Below are positions 28,640 to 37,528 of a stretch of 64,000 bases of DNA, piece after piece. The stretch comes from Candidatus Saccharibacteria bacterium UBA1944. Lineage in GTDB: Bacteria; Patescibacteriota; Saccharimonadia; Saccharimonadales; Saccharimonadaceae. The notes below the pieces were generated by a model. It saw only the letters and a program-made list of their open reading frames with translations, did no database searches and was not told the origin of the DNA. The stretch covers positions 33,267 through 97,266 of the forward strand of contig DDEW01000015.1 in the NCBI GenBank assembly GCA_002336935.1, in the 5' to 3' direction. Both the position numbers and the translations under genes were made by a program. Each line of letters begins with the position of its first letter. Within the stretch, counting starts at the first letter, position 1.

Positions 28640-28777
28640 TACTATTCTCCCTCTTACTTTGTAGCTATCATACCATAAGAGGGATGCGGGCGCCATTGCT
28701 ATAGGGGGGTCTATCACGTCAAAACGCATTGACTAAGTGTTATCAAAACACTATTATTTATTTGCTATACTGTAGGT

Positions 28778-29764
28778 ATGAGAGAACGCAAACTACGAAG
28801 CAGTGCACAAATTTTAACCGGCAGTTACGATCCAGAATTTGCCGCTAACGTGGCCTCACACCTTGGCACCCATACCGGTGACGTCAAGTTAACTCGTTTT
28901 GCTAACACCGAACTCAAGGCAGAGGTTCCCACCGTACGTGGCGATCATGTGTTCGTCATTCAGTCTCATGGTGCTCCAGTTAACGAAACCCTCATGGAGC
29001 AAGCCGCAATCATTAATGCGGCGCGGCGAGCATCTGCCCGTGATGTAACGGCCGTTGTCCCCTATCGTGGATATGGGCGCGCTGACCGACCCGACAATTC
29101 GCACGAATCATATATGGGGCCGCTTGCCATGCGCATTCTCGAATCTGCAGGTGCGAATCGTATTATTGAGGTTGATCCCCATGCCGGGCAATCAGCTGGT
29201 TTTTTGCGCGACGTTACCACCGAGTACACATCAATCCCCAGCTACCCGGCAATCCAGGAATACATTCGCGAAAATATTCTTGAGGCCCAAAGCCCTCACG
29301 AAGTCGTTATTGTCTCACCCGACTCAGGTCGAGCCAAGCTTAACCGTCGCTATGCTGAATACTTCCAAAAGCCCCGTGCTATTGTCGATAAAATTCGAAC
29401 CGGCACCAACCGTGCCGAGGTGATGACTGTCATTGGTCAAGTTGCTGGTATGCGTTGTGTCATGATTGACGATATGATCGACACCGCCGGCACTATTGTC
29501 GAGGGTGCTCAGGCACTCCGCAACTTAGGTGCCGAAGAAGTTACTATTATCGCAACCCACGGTATCTTTTCTGACCCAGCCATTGAACGCCTCGCGCGCG
29601 CCAAGGCTGAAGGCATTGTAAGTCGCATAGCCGTGAGCGACACCCTACGTCTACCTGCCGATACACCAGACGGACTTATTGATACGATTAGTGTTGCACC
29701 GCTCGTTGGCAATGCTATCCGCAAGGTATTTAACGACGAATCAGTCTCTGGCATGTTCCGTTAA
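28778..29764 (+). CDS. prs: ribose-phosphate pyrophosphokinase
   Basis: This 328-residue PRPP synthetase forms PRPP from ribose 5-phosphate and ATP for nucleotide synthesis. Visible marks are FANTELKAEVPTVRG at the N-terminal domain, the flexible loop region PYRGYGRADRPDN, DPHAGQSAGFL, the ribose-phosphate motif VSPDSGRAKLNRRYAE and the PRPP loop CVMIDDMIDTAGTIVEGAQA. TATACT lies exactly 6 nt before the ATG. The Lys-Arg flexible-loop residues are partly altered compared with well-known enzymes, but all main elements are present. Confidence 0.93.
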   Translation: MRERKLRSSAQILTGSYDPEFAANVASHLGTHTGDVKLTRFANTELKAEVPTVRGDHVFVIQSHGAPVNETLMEQAAIINAARRASARDVTAVVPYRGYGRADRPDNSHESYMGPLAMRILESAGANRIIEVDPHAGQSAGFLRDVTTEYTSIPSYPAIQEYIRENILEAQSPHEVVIVSPDSGRAKLNRRYAEYFQKPRAIVDKIRTGTNRAEVMTVIGQVAGMRCVMIDDMIDTAGTIVEGAQALRNLGAEEVTIIATHGIFSDPAIERLARAKAEGIVSRIAVSDTLRLPADTPDGLIDTISVAPLVGNAIRKVFNDESVSGMFR

Positions 29765-29793
29765 CCGCATATCGCTTGTGGTATGCTAGGTAT

Positions 29794-30057
29794 ATGGATA
29801 CCACTACCCTCCAGTCACTGCTTGGCGGCGATTCCTCAAGTGTATCGTTGTTCGACCCTACCAAGCTACTCGAGCCACTCATGCCATTCATCATCACGTT
29901 TACTGTATTGAGTGCAGCCATTACTGTACTGTACTTGGTGAGCGTCGTGCAAAAATGGCGGGCTAACAACGCCATCATTGAAATTCGTAATATTCTTCGC
30001 GAGATGAATTCCCGTGACAAACCTACCAATCCGCCAGAAACAACTCCAGCCGAGTAG
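29794..30057 (+). CDS. small single-pass membrane protein
   Basis: This 87-residue protein starts at ATG 29794 with TATGCT 6 nt upstream, marking a leaderless start. One long hydrophobic helix (about 28-52) is followed by a charged helix (KWRANNAIIEIRNILREMN) and a Pro-rich tail. Unknown family; it lies tail to tail with the histidine kinase gene, 1 nt apart. Confidence 0.6.
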   Translation: MDTTTLQSLLGGDSSSVSLFDPTKLLEPLMPFIITFTVLSAAITVLYLVSVVQKWRANNAIIEIRNILREMNSRDKPTNPPETTPAE

Positions 30058-30058
30058 G

Positions 30059-31831
30059 CTACTTACGCTTTGGTTGGGTAGTAGTCAGGCTAACGATTTC
30101 GTTGTCGAGCATTGCCGTCTTCGGCAAAGTAAGGACAAAACAAGATCCTTTGTCAACTTCTGAAGTGACCGTGACGTCACCCCCATGGCCACGCGCCAGT
30201 TGTCGTGCCAGGAATAACCCGAGCCCGCTCCCCCCTTCTTTATGTGAAAGTACATTCTGCACGCGATCAAACTTATTAAATATTCGTTCGTAATCTTCCT
30301 TAGCAACGCCCACCCCCTTGTCCGTCACCTTCACCATCACCGCGCCATCCTTGGCAACAATACTCACCTGCACCTTTGAACCTGAGTGGGAGTATTTAAT
30401 CGCATTACTAACCAGATTTTCTACAATCATTGCAACGTACCGATCATCAGCAACTACTGGGTGCGATTTTTTTGTCTTGAAAACAATAGTAATATTTTTC
30501 TGTTTTGCCTGCGGCTTCATGCTTGCTACAACATCATATGTAATGCGTGTAATATCTGCCGGAACTGGGTCAATTCGTAGCTGGCCCGTTTCTACTTTCG
30601 ACACATATAGCAAGTCATTAATCACATGAAGCTGGCGTTCGTTAGTAGCATATGCTTTATCTGCCAGCGCTTGTTGTGCGGGCGTGAGGGAGCCAAACGT
30701 ACCATCCCTGAGCATGCCAACATACTGTTTTACTCCCGAGGCGGGCGTCCGCAATTGGTGAGATGCCAGCGCCAACAACTCACTTTTTGTGTTCTCAACG
30801 TCTTCTTCCAGGTCCTTTTCTACAGTGGTAAGTCGACGCGTCAATACATAAAAAAGCCCAAAAGCAAGAAGCGCACTAAACAAAGATCCCAGGAAGAACA
30901 GTCCAAGCGGCCCATACAGCTCACTAGCAGCTTCATCCCTCCCAGCCACGGTTATTTCCCAACCCTGACCATAGGCATCAACCTCTTTGCGCACTCTCGC
31001 TTGTGAAGTACTGTTTGTTTGAGAGTGGGTGGCGCTGTACAGCAGAGTATTGTGCTGCTTTTCGTAGAGTGTTATATCTACCGTGGCGTTCATTTGTGAA
31101 GCGTGACTGACAACCGTGCTCATGACGTCCCGCGGGCGCACCACCATATAGGTATATCCCACCAGCTCCCTTCTCCTCTCTTCAGTCGAAGCAGGGATTT
31201 CACCGTTGTTATAGAGTGGACAGTAAATAAGAACACCGAGCAAAGACTGCTTACCACTATCTTGCACAAGGTGAACCGGTTCTGACATGGTAATCGTTGC
31301 ATTATCTCGTGCTGTCGCCATAGCGGCTTGGCGGATTGGCTCAGAAAACATATCATAGCCGATCGCTTTTTTGTTCTCTTTGGATTCCGGTACAAGGTAG
31401 GTAATGCGGGTATATTCTTCTCGATTCCCAGTAGGCCACACACCTGTTGTAACCGCTTCTTCAGCCGATACCCGCTTTGAATAGCCAAACCCCAAAACTG
31501 ATGAGTACTGCTGCGGCAAATTCATCGCGTCAGCAAACCGTTTCCAATCACTGGCGGTCATAGTAGGCGCCAGGGAAAACTGTGCGCTACCGGCACGCAG
31601 TAACGTACCATAAGCGATCATTTCTTCGTTTATCTGCGCCGCAATTGCTGATGCATCTTGATCAAGGCGTGCCTGGTAGTCGCTCTCGTTGCGGAGCGAT
31701 AATGAACGCGCAAAAACACCAGCAACGGTTACTCCTACCACCAAAACACCAATTGCCGACACTACAATGGTGCGATAGGCGGAAGTGCGCAATTCTCGAT
31801 GCCGACTAAGTGCGGCGGGAAAAAGTCTCAT
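30059..31831 (-). CDS. CHASE-domain sensor histidine kinase (orphan)
   Basis: This 590-residue kinase has a membrane helix at about 20-42, a CHASE-type extracytoplasmic sensor (about 50-300, with YSSVLGFGYSKRVSAEEA and GYTYMVVRPRDVM), a second helix (about 310-335), a short coil, the HisKA box LLALASHQLRTPASGVKQYVG with the phospho-acceptor His, and HATPase motifs ENLVSNAIKYSHSG (N box), DKGVGVAKED (G1), and GGSGLGLFLARQLARGHGG (G2). No response regulator is adjacent. TACACT lies 6 nt before the ATG. The ligand is unknown; CHASE domains sense small molecules such as cytokinins or peptides. Confidence 0.88.
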   Translation of the reverse strand: MRLFPAALSRHRELRTSAYRTIVVSAIGVLVVGVTVAGVFARSLSLRNESDYQARLDQDASAIAAQINEEMIAYGTLLRAGSAQFSLAPTMTASDWKRFADAMNLPQQYSSVLGFGYSKRVSAEEAVTTGVWPTGNREEYTRITYLVPESKENKKAIGYDMFSEPIRQAAMATARDNATITMSEPVHLVQDSGKQSLLGVLIYCPLYNNGEIPASTEERRRELVGYTYMVVRPRDVMSTVVSHASQMNATVDITLYEKQHNTLLYSATHSQTNSTSQARVRKEVDAYGQGWEITVAGRDEAASELYGPLGLFFLGSLFSALLAFGLFYVLTRRLTTVEKDLEEDVENTKSELLALASHQLRTPASGVKQYVGMLRDGTFGSLTPAQQALADKAYATNERQLHVINDLLYVSKVETGQLRIDPVPADITRITYDVVASMKPQAKQKNITIVFKTKKSHPVVADDRYVAMIVENLVSNAIKYSHSGSKVQVSIVAKDGAVMVKVTDKGVGVAKEDYERIFNKFDRVQNVLSHKEGGSGLGLFLARQLARGHGGDVTVTSEVDKGSCFVLTLPKTAMLDNEIVSLTTTQPKRK

Positions 31832-31847
31832 ACACCTAGTGTAGCAG

Positions 31848-32099
31848 CTACACAGCGGCGGCGACTAGCTCATGGCCATTTTGCGTTCTACTCTCGGCCT
31901 CGCTATCTCGCATACTGAGCTCGAAGGCAATCTGGGCAAGAAGTGGTGGAATAACTTCAATATGACGAGTAATCTTATGTTCTACGGCTCCAGCAAGTTG
32001 GAGTGTGAGTTCGGCTTGATGGAGCTCAATCTCTTCACGATCAAGTGCGATAATATTCGCTAGCCGTTCGCTTCTTCCTTGTAGTGATAATTCTGCCAT
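31848..32099 (-). CDS. small hypothetical protein
   Basis: This is an 83-residue, mainly helical, Leu/Glu/Ala-rich protein (LANIIALDREEIELHQAEL) without membrane segments or known motifs. GAGG lies about 7 nt before the ATG. It is 16 nt upstream of the kinase gene on the same strand. It might be an adaptor for the kinase, but nothing in the sequence proves this. Confidence 0.45.
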   Translation of the reverse strand: MAELSLQGRSERLANIIALDREEIELHQAELTLQLAGAVEHKITRHIEVIPPLLAQIAFELSMRDSEAESRTQNGHELVAAAV

Positions 32100-32148
32100 G
32101 GGGCACCTCGTCTTTCCTACGGTACTTTACAGACCGCGCTCATGTTTT

Positions 32149-32223
32149 TGGCTCGGGGGGAAGGTTTCGAACCTCCATTACTTGCTTCAAAGGCAAGTGA
32201 CCTACCGCTTAGTCTACCCCCGA
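32149..32223 (-). tRNA. tRNA-Gln (anticodon UUG)
   Basis: The minus strand folds into a complete cloverleaf: acceptor TCGGGGG paired with CCCCCGA, D arm GACT...GGTC, anticodon stem CTTGC/GCAAG around loop CTTTGAA (anticodon TTG), T arm GGAGG/CCTTC around TTCGAAA, discriminator G, and an encoded CCA end at 32149-32151. Confidence 0.93.
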
Positions 32224-32250
32224 CTACGCGTTGACATAGCATCCTGCCCG

Positions 32251-32277
32251 AACAAAAACCGCCCCGGGTGGGGCGGT
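32251..32277 (-). terminator. intrinsic terminator of the ABC-2 exporter operon
   Basis: On the minus strand ACCGCCCC...GGGGCGGT is followed by TTTTTGTT. It lies about 135 nt after the last permease stop and 28 nt before the tRNA-Gln gene. The 32280-32411 gap holds nothing else I can identify. Confidence 0.8.
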
Positions 32278-32411
32278 GTTCAGATTCTTTACGGGAACGT
32301 TACAACTAATCCAAAACAACCGCCCTAGGGCTTCGTAAGAATTTGTTGATGACGCGTACTAGTCATGGTTCATTTATACACTAGGAGCAGGTGCTGTGCA
32401 AGTGCTTTCTG

Positions 32412-33212
32412 CTACGTTTTCAAATCTCGTAGGGTATAGCGGGCATAAGCAAAGAGTACGCTTCCTACGATTATAGCTCCCGCAAGTATAGTATATCCGG
32501 CTGAAAGTGCCCCTTGTGCAAGTACGTCCCTTGCATCAAAATACATAAATGGCGTCAAAGGTTTCGCCCAATCAAACGCAGGTTGTATATTGATGAGCAC
32601 ATACAATAGGTAGGAAGCGAACACAGTAAGCGCAATAAGCTTCGCGGCGTGTTTTGGCGCGCTGAGTGCCGCCCCAAAGCACACCCCTATCCCATAAAAT
32701 ACTAGTTGAACCATAGCGTATGCACCGCCAAATAGGAGCAATATGTGAGCAATTTCTTGTGGCGCAATAAACTGCATCACCGCAATGAATGACAGAACCA
32801 CTGTCACAACTGCGAGCAACACAACTATCGTCAACCCAGCAAGAATCTTCTCACTCAGTATTCGCGTCCTACTACGTGGTTTGACGTGCAAAAACTCACT
32901 AGTTTTATCCACCTCTTCCTTTGCAACCAGCTGAGCGCCCATGAGCCCCGCCTGCACTGCCAGCATAAGCATCACAAACAATACATTGACGCCATAGTAG
33001 CCACTCACCGTACCAATATCAAGACCGTTCATGCCAAATATCGCCTGGATTGTCGCTGGAAAAGCTTCTACCATCTTCGTTATTCCAAGGCCACCTTTGG
33101 TGAGCGTATCGTACTTAACCATGCTTGAAAACAATAGTATTCCGATACTCAGTGACCATACAATAAATGGTTTTCGATAATCACGTAGTTCTTTCCAAAA
33201 TATATTCATCAC
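32412..33212 (-). CDS. ABC-2-type transporter permease
   Basis: This 266-residue permease has six hydrophobic segments. Its N-terminal MMNIFWKELRDYRKPFIVWS is the usual amphipathic start of ABC-2 permeases, and the loop after the second helix contains AKEEVDKTSEFLHVKPRSR, the coupling-helix region shared with its partner (AREQQAKTTDFLLTKPVTR in the next gene). Its ATG overlaps the stop of the partner permease by 4 nt. The substrate is unknown. Confidence 0.85.
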   Translation of the reverse strand: MMNIFWKELRDYRKPFIVWSLSIGILLFSSMVKYDTLTKGGLGITKMVEAFPATIQAIFGMNGLDIGTVSGYYGVNVLFVMLMLAVQAGLMGAQLVAKEEVDKTSEFLHVKPRSRTRILSEKILAGLTIVVLLAVVTVVLSFIAVMQFIAPQEIAHILLLFGGAYAMVQLVFYGIGVCFGAALSAPKHAAKLIALTVFASYLLYVLINIQPAFDWAKPLTPFMYFDARDVLAQGALSAGYTILAGAIIVGSVLFAYARYTLRDLKT

Positions 33213-34009
33213 ACCACCGCCTTCACATCGCGCCGTACATACACTACGTATGCCGCAACTATCATCGCAACACTACTTGCCACTGCCAGCCACACATACG
33301 GCACATCAATCGTCCCGTTCGCCACATAGTCGGTATATACCACGTACTTGAACGGCGATAAAAAGCGCATTTTTTCTTCGCCAATCAGTGCGCTAATCAG
33401 CCCTACAACAAATAGTCCAAACACGAAACTAAGCGACAAGGCCGGTACTGATTTAATTTTATGGAGTAGCTGTGAAACTAACATACCGAGCGCCATAAAC
33501 CATATGAGCAGCAATAGGAAGACGCCGTTAAGCACCAGGTATTTTTCGCTATCAATAGTGCCTGCACCAAAAAGCTTGGCAGCACCATAGGCCATTAGTA
33601 CGTACACACTCCATACGCCTACTAGTGCACTTACCACTGCTGCCAGTTTAGCACCAAATAACTTGGTGCGAGTCACTGGTTTTGTCAGTAAAAAGTCTGT
33701 TGTTTTTGCTTGCTGCTCACGAGCAAGCATTACCAAGCCCATGTTCATTGCCATTACTCCGCCCGCAAGCGTAATATAGCTAAATATATACGCATAAAAC
33801 CCAAGGTAGGTAAAGAACACCGACAAACTAAGCCCGAGCATGTGACGAATTTGCGGCGGGAACTGCTCCAGCAACCGCTTGCTCGTTTCGACATCATTGC
33901 TAAATGCCGGGTATAGCGCGGTGAACATCACCATGACTAATCCTAGTGCTACGACCCATAAGAGCATTGTACTCTTCATGAACCGCAACTCTTTTTTGTA
34001 AACATTCAT
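33209..34009 (-). CDS. ABC-2-type transporter permease
   Basis: This 266-residue paralogue of the following permease begins MNVYKKELRFMKSTMLLWVV and has six membrane helices. The repeated TTDFLLTKPVTRTKLFGAK coupling region identifies the pair as a heterodimer. The gene starts directly at the last base of the ATPase gene. The pattern ATPase + two 266-residue permeases is typical of Nat/Bcr-type exporters. Confidence 0.85.
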   Translation of the reverse strand: MNVYKKELRFMKSTMLLWVVALGLVMVMFTALYPAFSNDVETSKRLLEQFPPQIRHMLGLSLSVFFTYLGFYAYIFSYITLAGGVMAMNMGLVMLAREQQAKTTDFLLTKPVTRTKLFGAKLAAVVSALVGVWSVYVLMAYGAAKLFGAGTIDSEKYLVLNGVFLLLLIWFMALGMLVSQLLHKIKSVPALSLSFVFGLFVVGLISALIGEEKMRFLSPFKYVVYTDYVANGTIDVPYVWLAVASSVAMIVAAYVVYVRRDVKAVV

Positions 34010-34905
34010 TAGGCATCCTTTTGGTAGTAATGCATGAATATCTCTTCGAGCTCTGGCTCACGTAGGTGCACATCGTGGAGTTGTAGCTTGGCAAGCGCCT
34101 GCGTAAGCAGATTAATATCCCCCCTATACAAAAAGGTGATACGTTTACCCGTACGCTCAAGGCTATATATTCCAGGTAGGTCAAGCGACTGCTTGCTTGC
34201 GGGGGCGGTGAGCTCAAGTTCACAGCGCAAATAGCTATTGTGCTGCAAGTCTTTCATGCTTTCAATTTTTACAATTCGACCATCTTTAATGATGGCGATT
34301 CGATCACACAGCTTTTGTACTTCACTGAGTATGTGGCTACTAAACAAAATCGTCGCACCGCGTTTGTTCTCGGCACGAAGCAAGTCAAAAAATGTCTGCT
34401 GCATCAATGGGTCCAGGCCACCAGTCGGCTCATCAAGAATAATCAGCTTGGGGCTATGCAGCAAGCCCTGTACGATTCCTACTTTTTTCTTGTTGCCGTA
34501 GCTTAAATCATCGATTTTTTTGTTGAGGTCAAGGTTGAGCAACTCGGCAAGCTCATACATGCGCGTTTGCATTTGCTTTTTTGGCTTATCATAAAAACTT
34601 GCACTATACTCCAGCAAATCCTTCACCCGCATATTGTCGTAGTAGAATACCTCACTCGGCAAATAGCCAATATCTTCGCGGACCTCTGGACCATAAAGCG
34701 TAATGTCCTTGCCAAAAATCAATGCTCTACCAGATGTGGGCTTTATAAGTCCCAGCAGTGTACGAATGGTTGTGCTCTTGCCCGCTCCGTTAGGACCAAT
34801 AAAGCCAAATACTTCACCCTCATGTACCTCAAGGTCAACATCTTCAATGCCTATGTCTTTACCATACCGTTTTGTGAGTTTTGTAGTCTTTATTGCTGCT
34901 TTCAT
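34009..34905 (-). CDS. ABC transporter ATP-binding protein
   Basis: The protein has 298 residues from ATG 34905, which has TATACT 7 nt upstream; a longer frame from 35016 is rejected for that reason. Walker A is GPNGAGKST, the signature is DLSYGNKKKVGIVQGLL (LSYGN, a common variant of LSGGQ), Walker B is LIILDEPTGGLDP, and the H-loop is FSSHILSEV. The C-terminal 80 residues form the usual accessory domain of CcmA/BcrA-type exporter ATPases. With the two permeases it should form an exporter of lipids, peptides or a toxic compound. Confidence 0.92.
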   Translation of the reverse strand: MKAAIKTTKLTKRYGKDIGIEDVDLEVHEGEVFGFIGPNGAGKSTTIRTLLGLIKPTSGRALIFGKDITLYGPEVREDIGYLPSEVFYYDNMRVKDLLEYSASFYDKPKKQMQTRMYELAELLNLDLNKKIDDLSYGNKKKVGIVQGLLHSPKLIILDEPTGGLDPLMQQTFFDLLRAENKRGATILFSSHILSEVQKLCDRIAIIKDGRIVKIESMKDLQHNSYLRCELELTAPASKQSLDLPGIYSLERTGKRITFLYRGDINLLTQALAKLQLHDVHLREPELEEIFMHYYQKDA

Positions 34906-34948
34906 ACTTTCTAGTATAGTACTGCCTCGCACGTTTTTCCGAAGAGTC

Positions 34949-34986
34949 TGAAATAATACTATCTCGCGCATTGTATTACCTATAGA
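34949..34986 (+). promoter_or_regulatory. putative ECF-sigma promoter, copy A
   Basis: TGAAATAAT, exactly 12 nt, then ATTGTATTACC and TATAGA. The same arrangement recurs at 36704-36741. The spacing of TGAAAT to TGTA is 17 nt, close to the sigma-W class (TGAAAC-N16-CGTA). Confidence 0.65.
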
Positions 34987-35001
34987 TACTAAGGAGCCAC
35001 T

Positions 35002-35658
35002 ATGATTAAAAAGCAATCCACATTACCTCTATCACCCACAACACTCGGCATCATTACCGTTGTTGTTATTGCCCTGCTTACACTCGTTGCATGGGGAATT
35101 ACCGGCAACCTACGTGCCCGCGATTTTGAGCAACAAAATGCCACGCTACGTGAGCAAAGTCGCCTTACCTCCCATGATGATGGCTTTGCTATTACGCCAC
35201 TCGACAGCAATCAAGCAAGCAACAACCCCGATACTGCCAAGAAGCTCACGTATCTCATTGAGGAAGAGAAACTTGCCCACGATGTATACCAGGCCATGTA
35301 TGACAAATGGGGCGCCCGTGTGTTTGGCAACATTAAAAATAGCGAAGCCACCCACCAAGAGCTTGTATGGGCAATCATGAAGAGCCGAGGCATGAGTGAC
35401 CCTCGTTCCGACAAAGCTGGCGTATTCACCGACCCCACCCTGCAAGCCACCTACGACAAGCTCATTGCTCAGGGCAGCCAAAGTGTCAATGAAGCATACA
35501 AAGTGGGAATTGCCATCGAAGAAATGGACATCGCTGATCTCAAAGATACTATCGCCAAGCTTGACGCACTTGATACCGACGTACAAGCTACACTCGACAA
35601 CCTCCTCTTTGGCTCCGAAAATCACCTTCGTGCATTTACCCGTCAAGCCAGCCGTTAA
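35002..35658 (+). CDS. DUF2202 ferritin-like protein, membrane anchored
   Basis: This 218-residue protein has an N-terminal membrane helix (about 15-36) and an outer four-helix domain of the DUF2202 type. The acidic/His metal pattern typical of this ferritin-like group is visible: LIEEEKLAHDVYQAM, SEATHQELVW, VGIAIEEMDIADLKDTI and GSENHLRAF, that is, two EExxH-like sites. It probably binds iron or a di-metal centre in the envelope. AAGGAG precedes the ATG. It is the first gene downstream of the putative ECF promoter and lies 14 nt before the sigma factor. Confidence 0.85.
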   Translation: MIKKQSTLPLSPTTLGIITVVVIALLTLVAWGITGNLRARDFEQQNATLREQSRLTSHDDGFAITPLDSNQASNNPDTAKKLTYLIEEEKLAHDVYQAMYDKWGARVFGNIKNSEATHQELVWAIMKSRGMSDPRSDKAGVFTDPTLQATYDKLIAQGSQSVNEAYKVGIAIEEMDIADLKDTIAKLDALDTDVQATLDNLLFGSENHLRAFTRQASR

Positions 35659-35672
35659 GCTACAATAGAACC

Positions 35673-36239
35673 ATGGCCCAACGAACTCCGCTCGACGATG
35701 CCACTATCATTCACCAAGTTCGCGACGGTGAGGTGGAACAGTATGGCGAACTGATGCAGCGCTACGAAGACAAGCTGCTGCGCTACGTAACGTATCTTTT
35801 ACGCGACTCAGCAGCTGCCAGTGATGTTGTTCAAGACACCTTTATTAAAGCCTACCGGAACCTTCAAGGGTTCAATGATAACTATGCCTTTTCGTCATGG
35901 ATCTATCGCATTGCGCATAACGAAGCAATGAATGCGATCAAGAAGAACAGTCGGCTTACACCGCTCGAAGACGAGAGCCACCCACAGCTCAGCTATCACC
36001 CGAGAACCGATCTCAAGCTTGATTCGTTACGCCTTACTAAGGACGTTCAGCAGTGCCTAGGACAGTTAGAGCCAAAGTACCGCGAGATTATTCAGCTAGT
36101 TTATTTTGAAGACATGAAGTATGCAGAGGTCGGTGATATTCTCCATATTCCCACTTCTACGGTTGGCGTACGGCTATCGCGTGCCAAAGCTAAGCTTCGT
36201 ATCATTTGTGAGCAGAAAGGAGTGCGCCATGAGCGCTAA
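35673..36239 (+). CDS. ECF-type RNA polymerase sigma factor
   Basis: This 188-residue sigma factor has region 2 (LMQRYEDKLLRYVTYLLRD, ASDVVQDTFIKAYRNL, SSWIYRIAHNEAMNAIKK) and region 4 (QLEPKYREIIQLVYFEDMKY, YAEVGDILHIPTSTVGVRL), with the short linker of the ECF group. TACAAT lies 6 nt before the ATG, so it may also have a leaderless housekeeping promoter. It overlaps the anti-sigma candidate gene. Confidence 0.92.
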   Translation: MAQRTPLDDATIIHQVRDGEVEQYGELMQRYEDKLLRYVTYLLRDSAAASDVVQDTFIKAYRNLQGFNDNYAFSSWIYRIAHNEAMNAIKKNSRLTPLEDESHPQLSYHPRTDLKLDSLRLTKDVQQCLGQLEPKYREIIQLVYFEDMKYAEVGDILHIPTSTVGVRLSRAKAKLRIICEQKGVRHER

Positions 36240-36693
36240 AACACCCATATCACAAGCAGTAATGGAGCAAATTGCCACCGGCAATGTGCACATGAAACCG
36301 CGGTGGTACTTCACGCTTCTTACTACTGTCTCAATCTCAGCCATTGTACTCACTGGCCTCGCTATTGCCTACGCGTGGAGTCTACTGCTCTTCTGGATTC
36401 GCATCGAAACTGCCAGCACCATGGCGTGGGGCGCCCGTGCCAATGCGGCAGATGCCCTGGCATCTTTTCCTTGGTGGGCGCTGGGAGCGGCAATTATATT
36501 AGGCGGTGTAGCTGTTTGGCTTGTTCGTCATCACGGGCAACTCTATCGTCATAGCGCACGTCATGTCGTTCTCGTCCTGCTTGTTGTCTCTTTTATCCTT
36601 GGGCTATTCTTCACCTATGTTGACTTACCTGGTCTTGGTCGTAGCCACACGCCACAGTCTATGAATGGACGCGGCCCAGGTTGGCAACACTAG
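36229..36693 (+). CDS. putative membrane anti-sigma factor
   Basis: This 154-residue protein starts at ATG 36229 behind GAAAGGAG and overlaps the sigma gene by 11 nt. The soluble N-terminal 25 residues (SQAVMEQIATGNVHMKPRWYF) precede four membrane helices. The size, position and coupling to the sigma gene are those of an anti-sigma factor. No zinc-binding HxxxCxxC motif is present, so it would belong to a non-ZAS class. Confidence 0.65.
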   Translation: MSAKTPISQAVMEQIATGNVHMKPRWYFTLLTTVSISAIVLTGLAIAYAWSLLLFWIRIETASTMAWGARANAADALASFPWWALGAAIILGGVAVWLVRHHGQLYRHSARHVVLVLLVVSFILGLFFTYVDLPGLGRSHTPQSMNGRGPGWQH

Positions 36694-36703
36694 CGTTTAT
36701 TTT

Positions 36704-36741
36704 TGAAATAATCCGCATTACCCGATTGTATTACTTATAGA
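36704..36741 (+). promoter_or_regulatory. putative ECF-sigma promoter, copy B
   Basis: TGAAATAAT, 12 nt, ATTGTATTAC, T, TATAGA: 26 of the shared bases are identical to copy A with identical spacing, while the 12-nt spacer differs, as expected for a conserved promoter and not a duplication. Confidence 0.65.
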
Positions 36742-36762
36742 GCTACTAACAAAAGGAGAGTT

Positions 36763-37200
36763 ATGAAAAAAGTTCTATTAATGAGTGCCGCTGCGGTTGT
36801 TGGCTTCGTCGGTTTTGGAGCCGTCACCGCATCTGCCCAAACACAACCAGCAACCTATGGCAATCACGGTCAAGGTCGCGGCCAGGGCCAGGGCAACGGA
36901 CGCCAAAGTTCACTTGAAATGCGCGCCGCCGTGTTTGGAATGAGTGTTGAGGAGCTGCAAAAAGCCCTCGAAACTAAGACTATGTCGCAGATTGCCGTTG
37001 AAAAGGGCATGAGCGAAGCAGATTTTCGCGCAAAGATGAATGCTGCAGCAGAAGCGCGCTGGAAAGAGCGTGGGCTCAGTGCAGATGAAATCGCCAAACG
37101 CGTTGCAGATCGCAATGCTCGTCACGAACAAAACCGTGCAGGTCACGAATTTGGCAGTGGCGACGGCAATCACCAGGGTGGTTACGGTCGAAATCGGTAA
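36763..37200 (+). CDS. secreted small protein, probable ECF regulon member
   Basis: This 145-residue protein has a signal peptide cut near ASAQ. The mature part has a Gly/Gln/Arg-rich start (GQGRGQGQGNGR), a helical centre with the repeated pattern EMRAAVFGMSVEELQKALE and SEADFRAKMNAAAEARWKE, and a Gly/His/Arg end. The EELQKALE...MSQIAVEKGMS helix-turn motif recalls secreted DUF2680-type proteins. AAAGGAGAG lies 6 nt before the ATG. It may be a stress-induced envelope or metal-binding chaperone. Confidence 0.6.
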   Translation: MKKVLLMSAAAVVGFVGFGAVTASAQTQPATYGNHGQGRGQGQGNGRQSSLEMRAAVFGMSVEELQKALETKTMSQIAVEKGMSEADFRAKMNAAAEARWKERGLSADEIAKRVADRNARHEQNRAGHEFGSGDGNHQGGYGRNR

Positions 37201-37221
37201 CCCATACCCCTCCATATCAAA

Positions 37222-37247
37222 ATACCCCGCGGACAATGCGGGGTATT
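37222..37247. terminator. bidirectional terminator
   Basis: ATACCCCGC...GCGGGGTAT stem between two convergent genes; A-rich on the left and T-rich on the right, so it can serve both strands. Confidence 0.75.
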
Positions 37248-37252
37248 TGGTG

Positions 37253-37528
37253 CTAATTTTTCTTTTTCAATTCTGCTTGTCGCTGTTTGGCAAATGACAC
37301 CTCAAACCGTTCTCTATCAAAGCCCAGTACCTTGTCGGTGGTACCATCCTCATGTTCAATTGTGCTAAATGGTACACCCATTTGCCCGCTCAAACTCACC
37401 ATCATTTGCGCAGCATACGGGTTCTTGTCAACAAGATAATCGGTATACTCAACGCCGCGTTCATCGAGCCACTTTTTAAGCTTCACGCAAAACGGGCAGG
37501 TTGTCGTACTATATACTGTTACTTTCAC
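37253..37528 (-). CDS. glutaredoxin-like protein
   Basis: This 91-residue thioredoxin-fold protein has its active site CPFC at residues 11-14 (VYSTTTCPFCVKLKKWLDE), the conserved cis-Pro loop GVPFSTIE, and a C-terminal Lys-rich helix. It is in the NrdH/glutaredoxin group. It is the last gene of the Fur-linked operon and starts at the stop base of the regulator gene. Confidence 0.85.
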   Translation of the reverse strand: MKVTVYSTTTCPFCVKLKKWLDERGVEYTDYLVDKNPYAAQMMVSLSGQMGVPFSTIEHEDGTTDKVLGFDRERFEVSFAKQRQAELKKKN

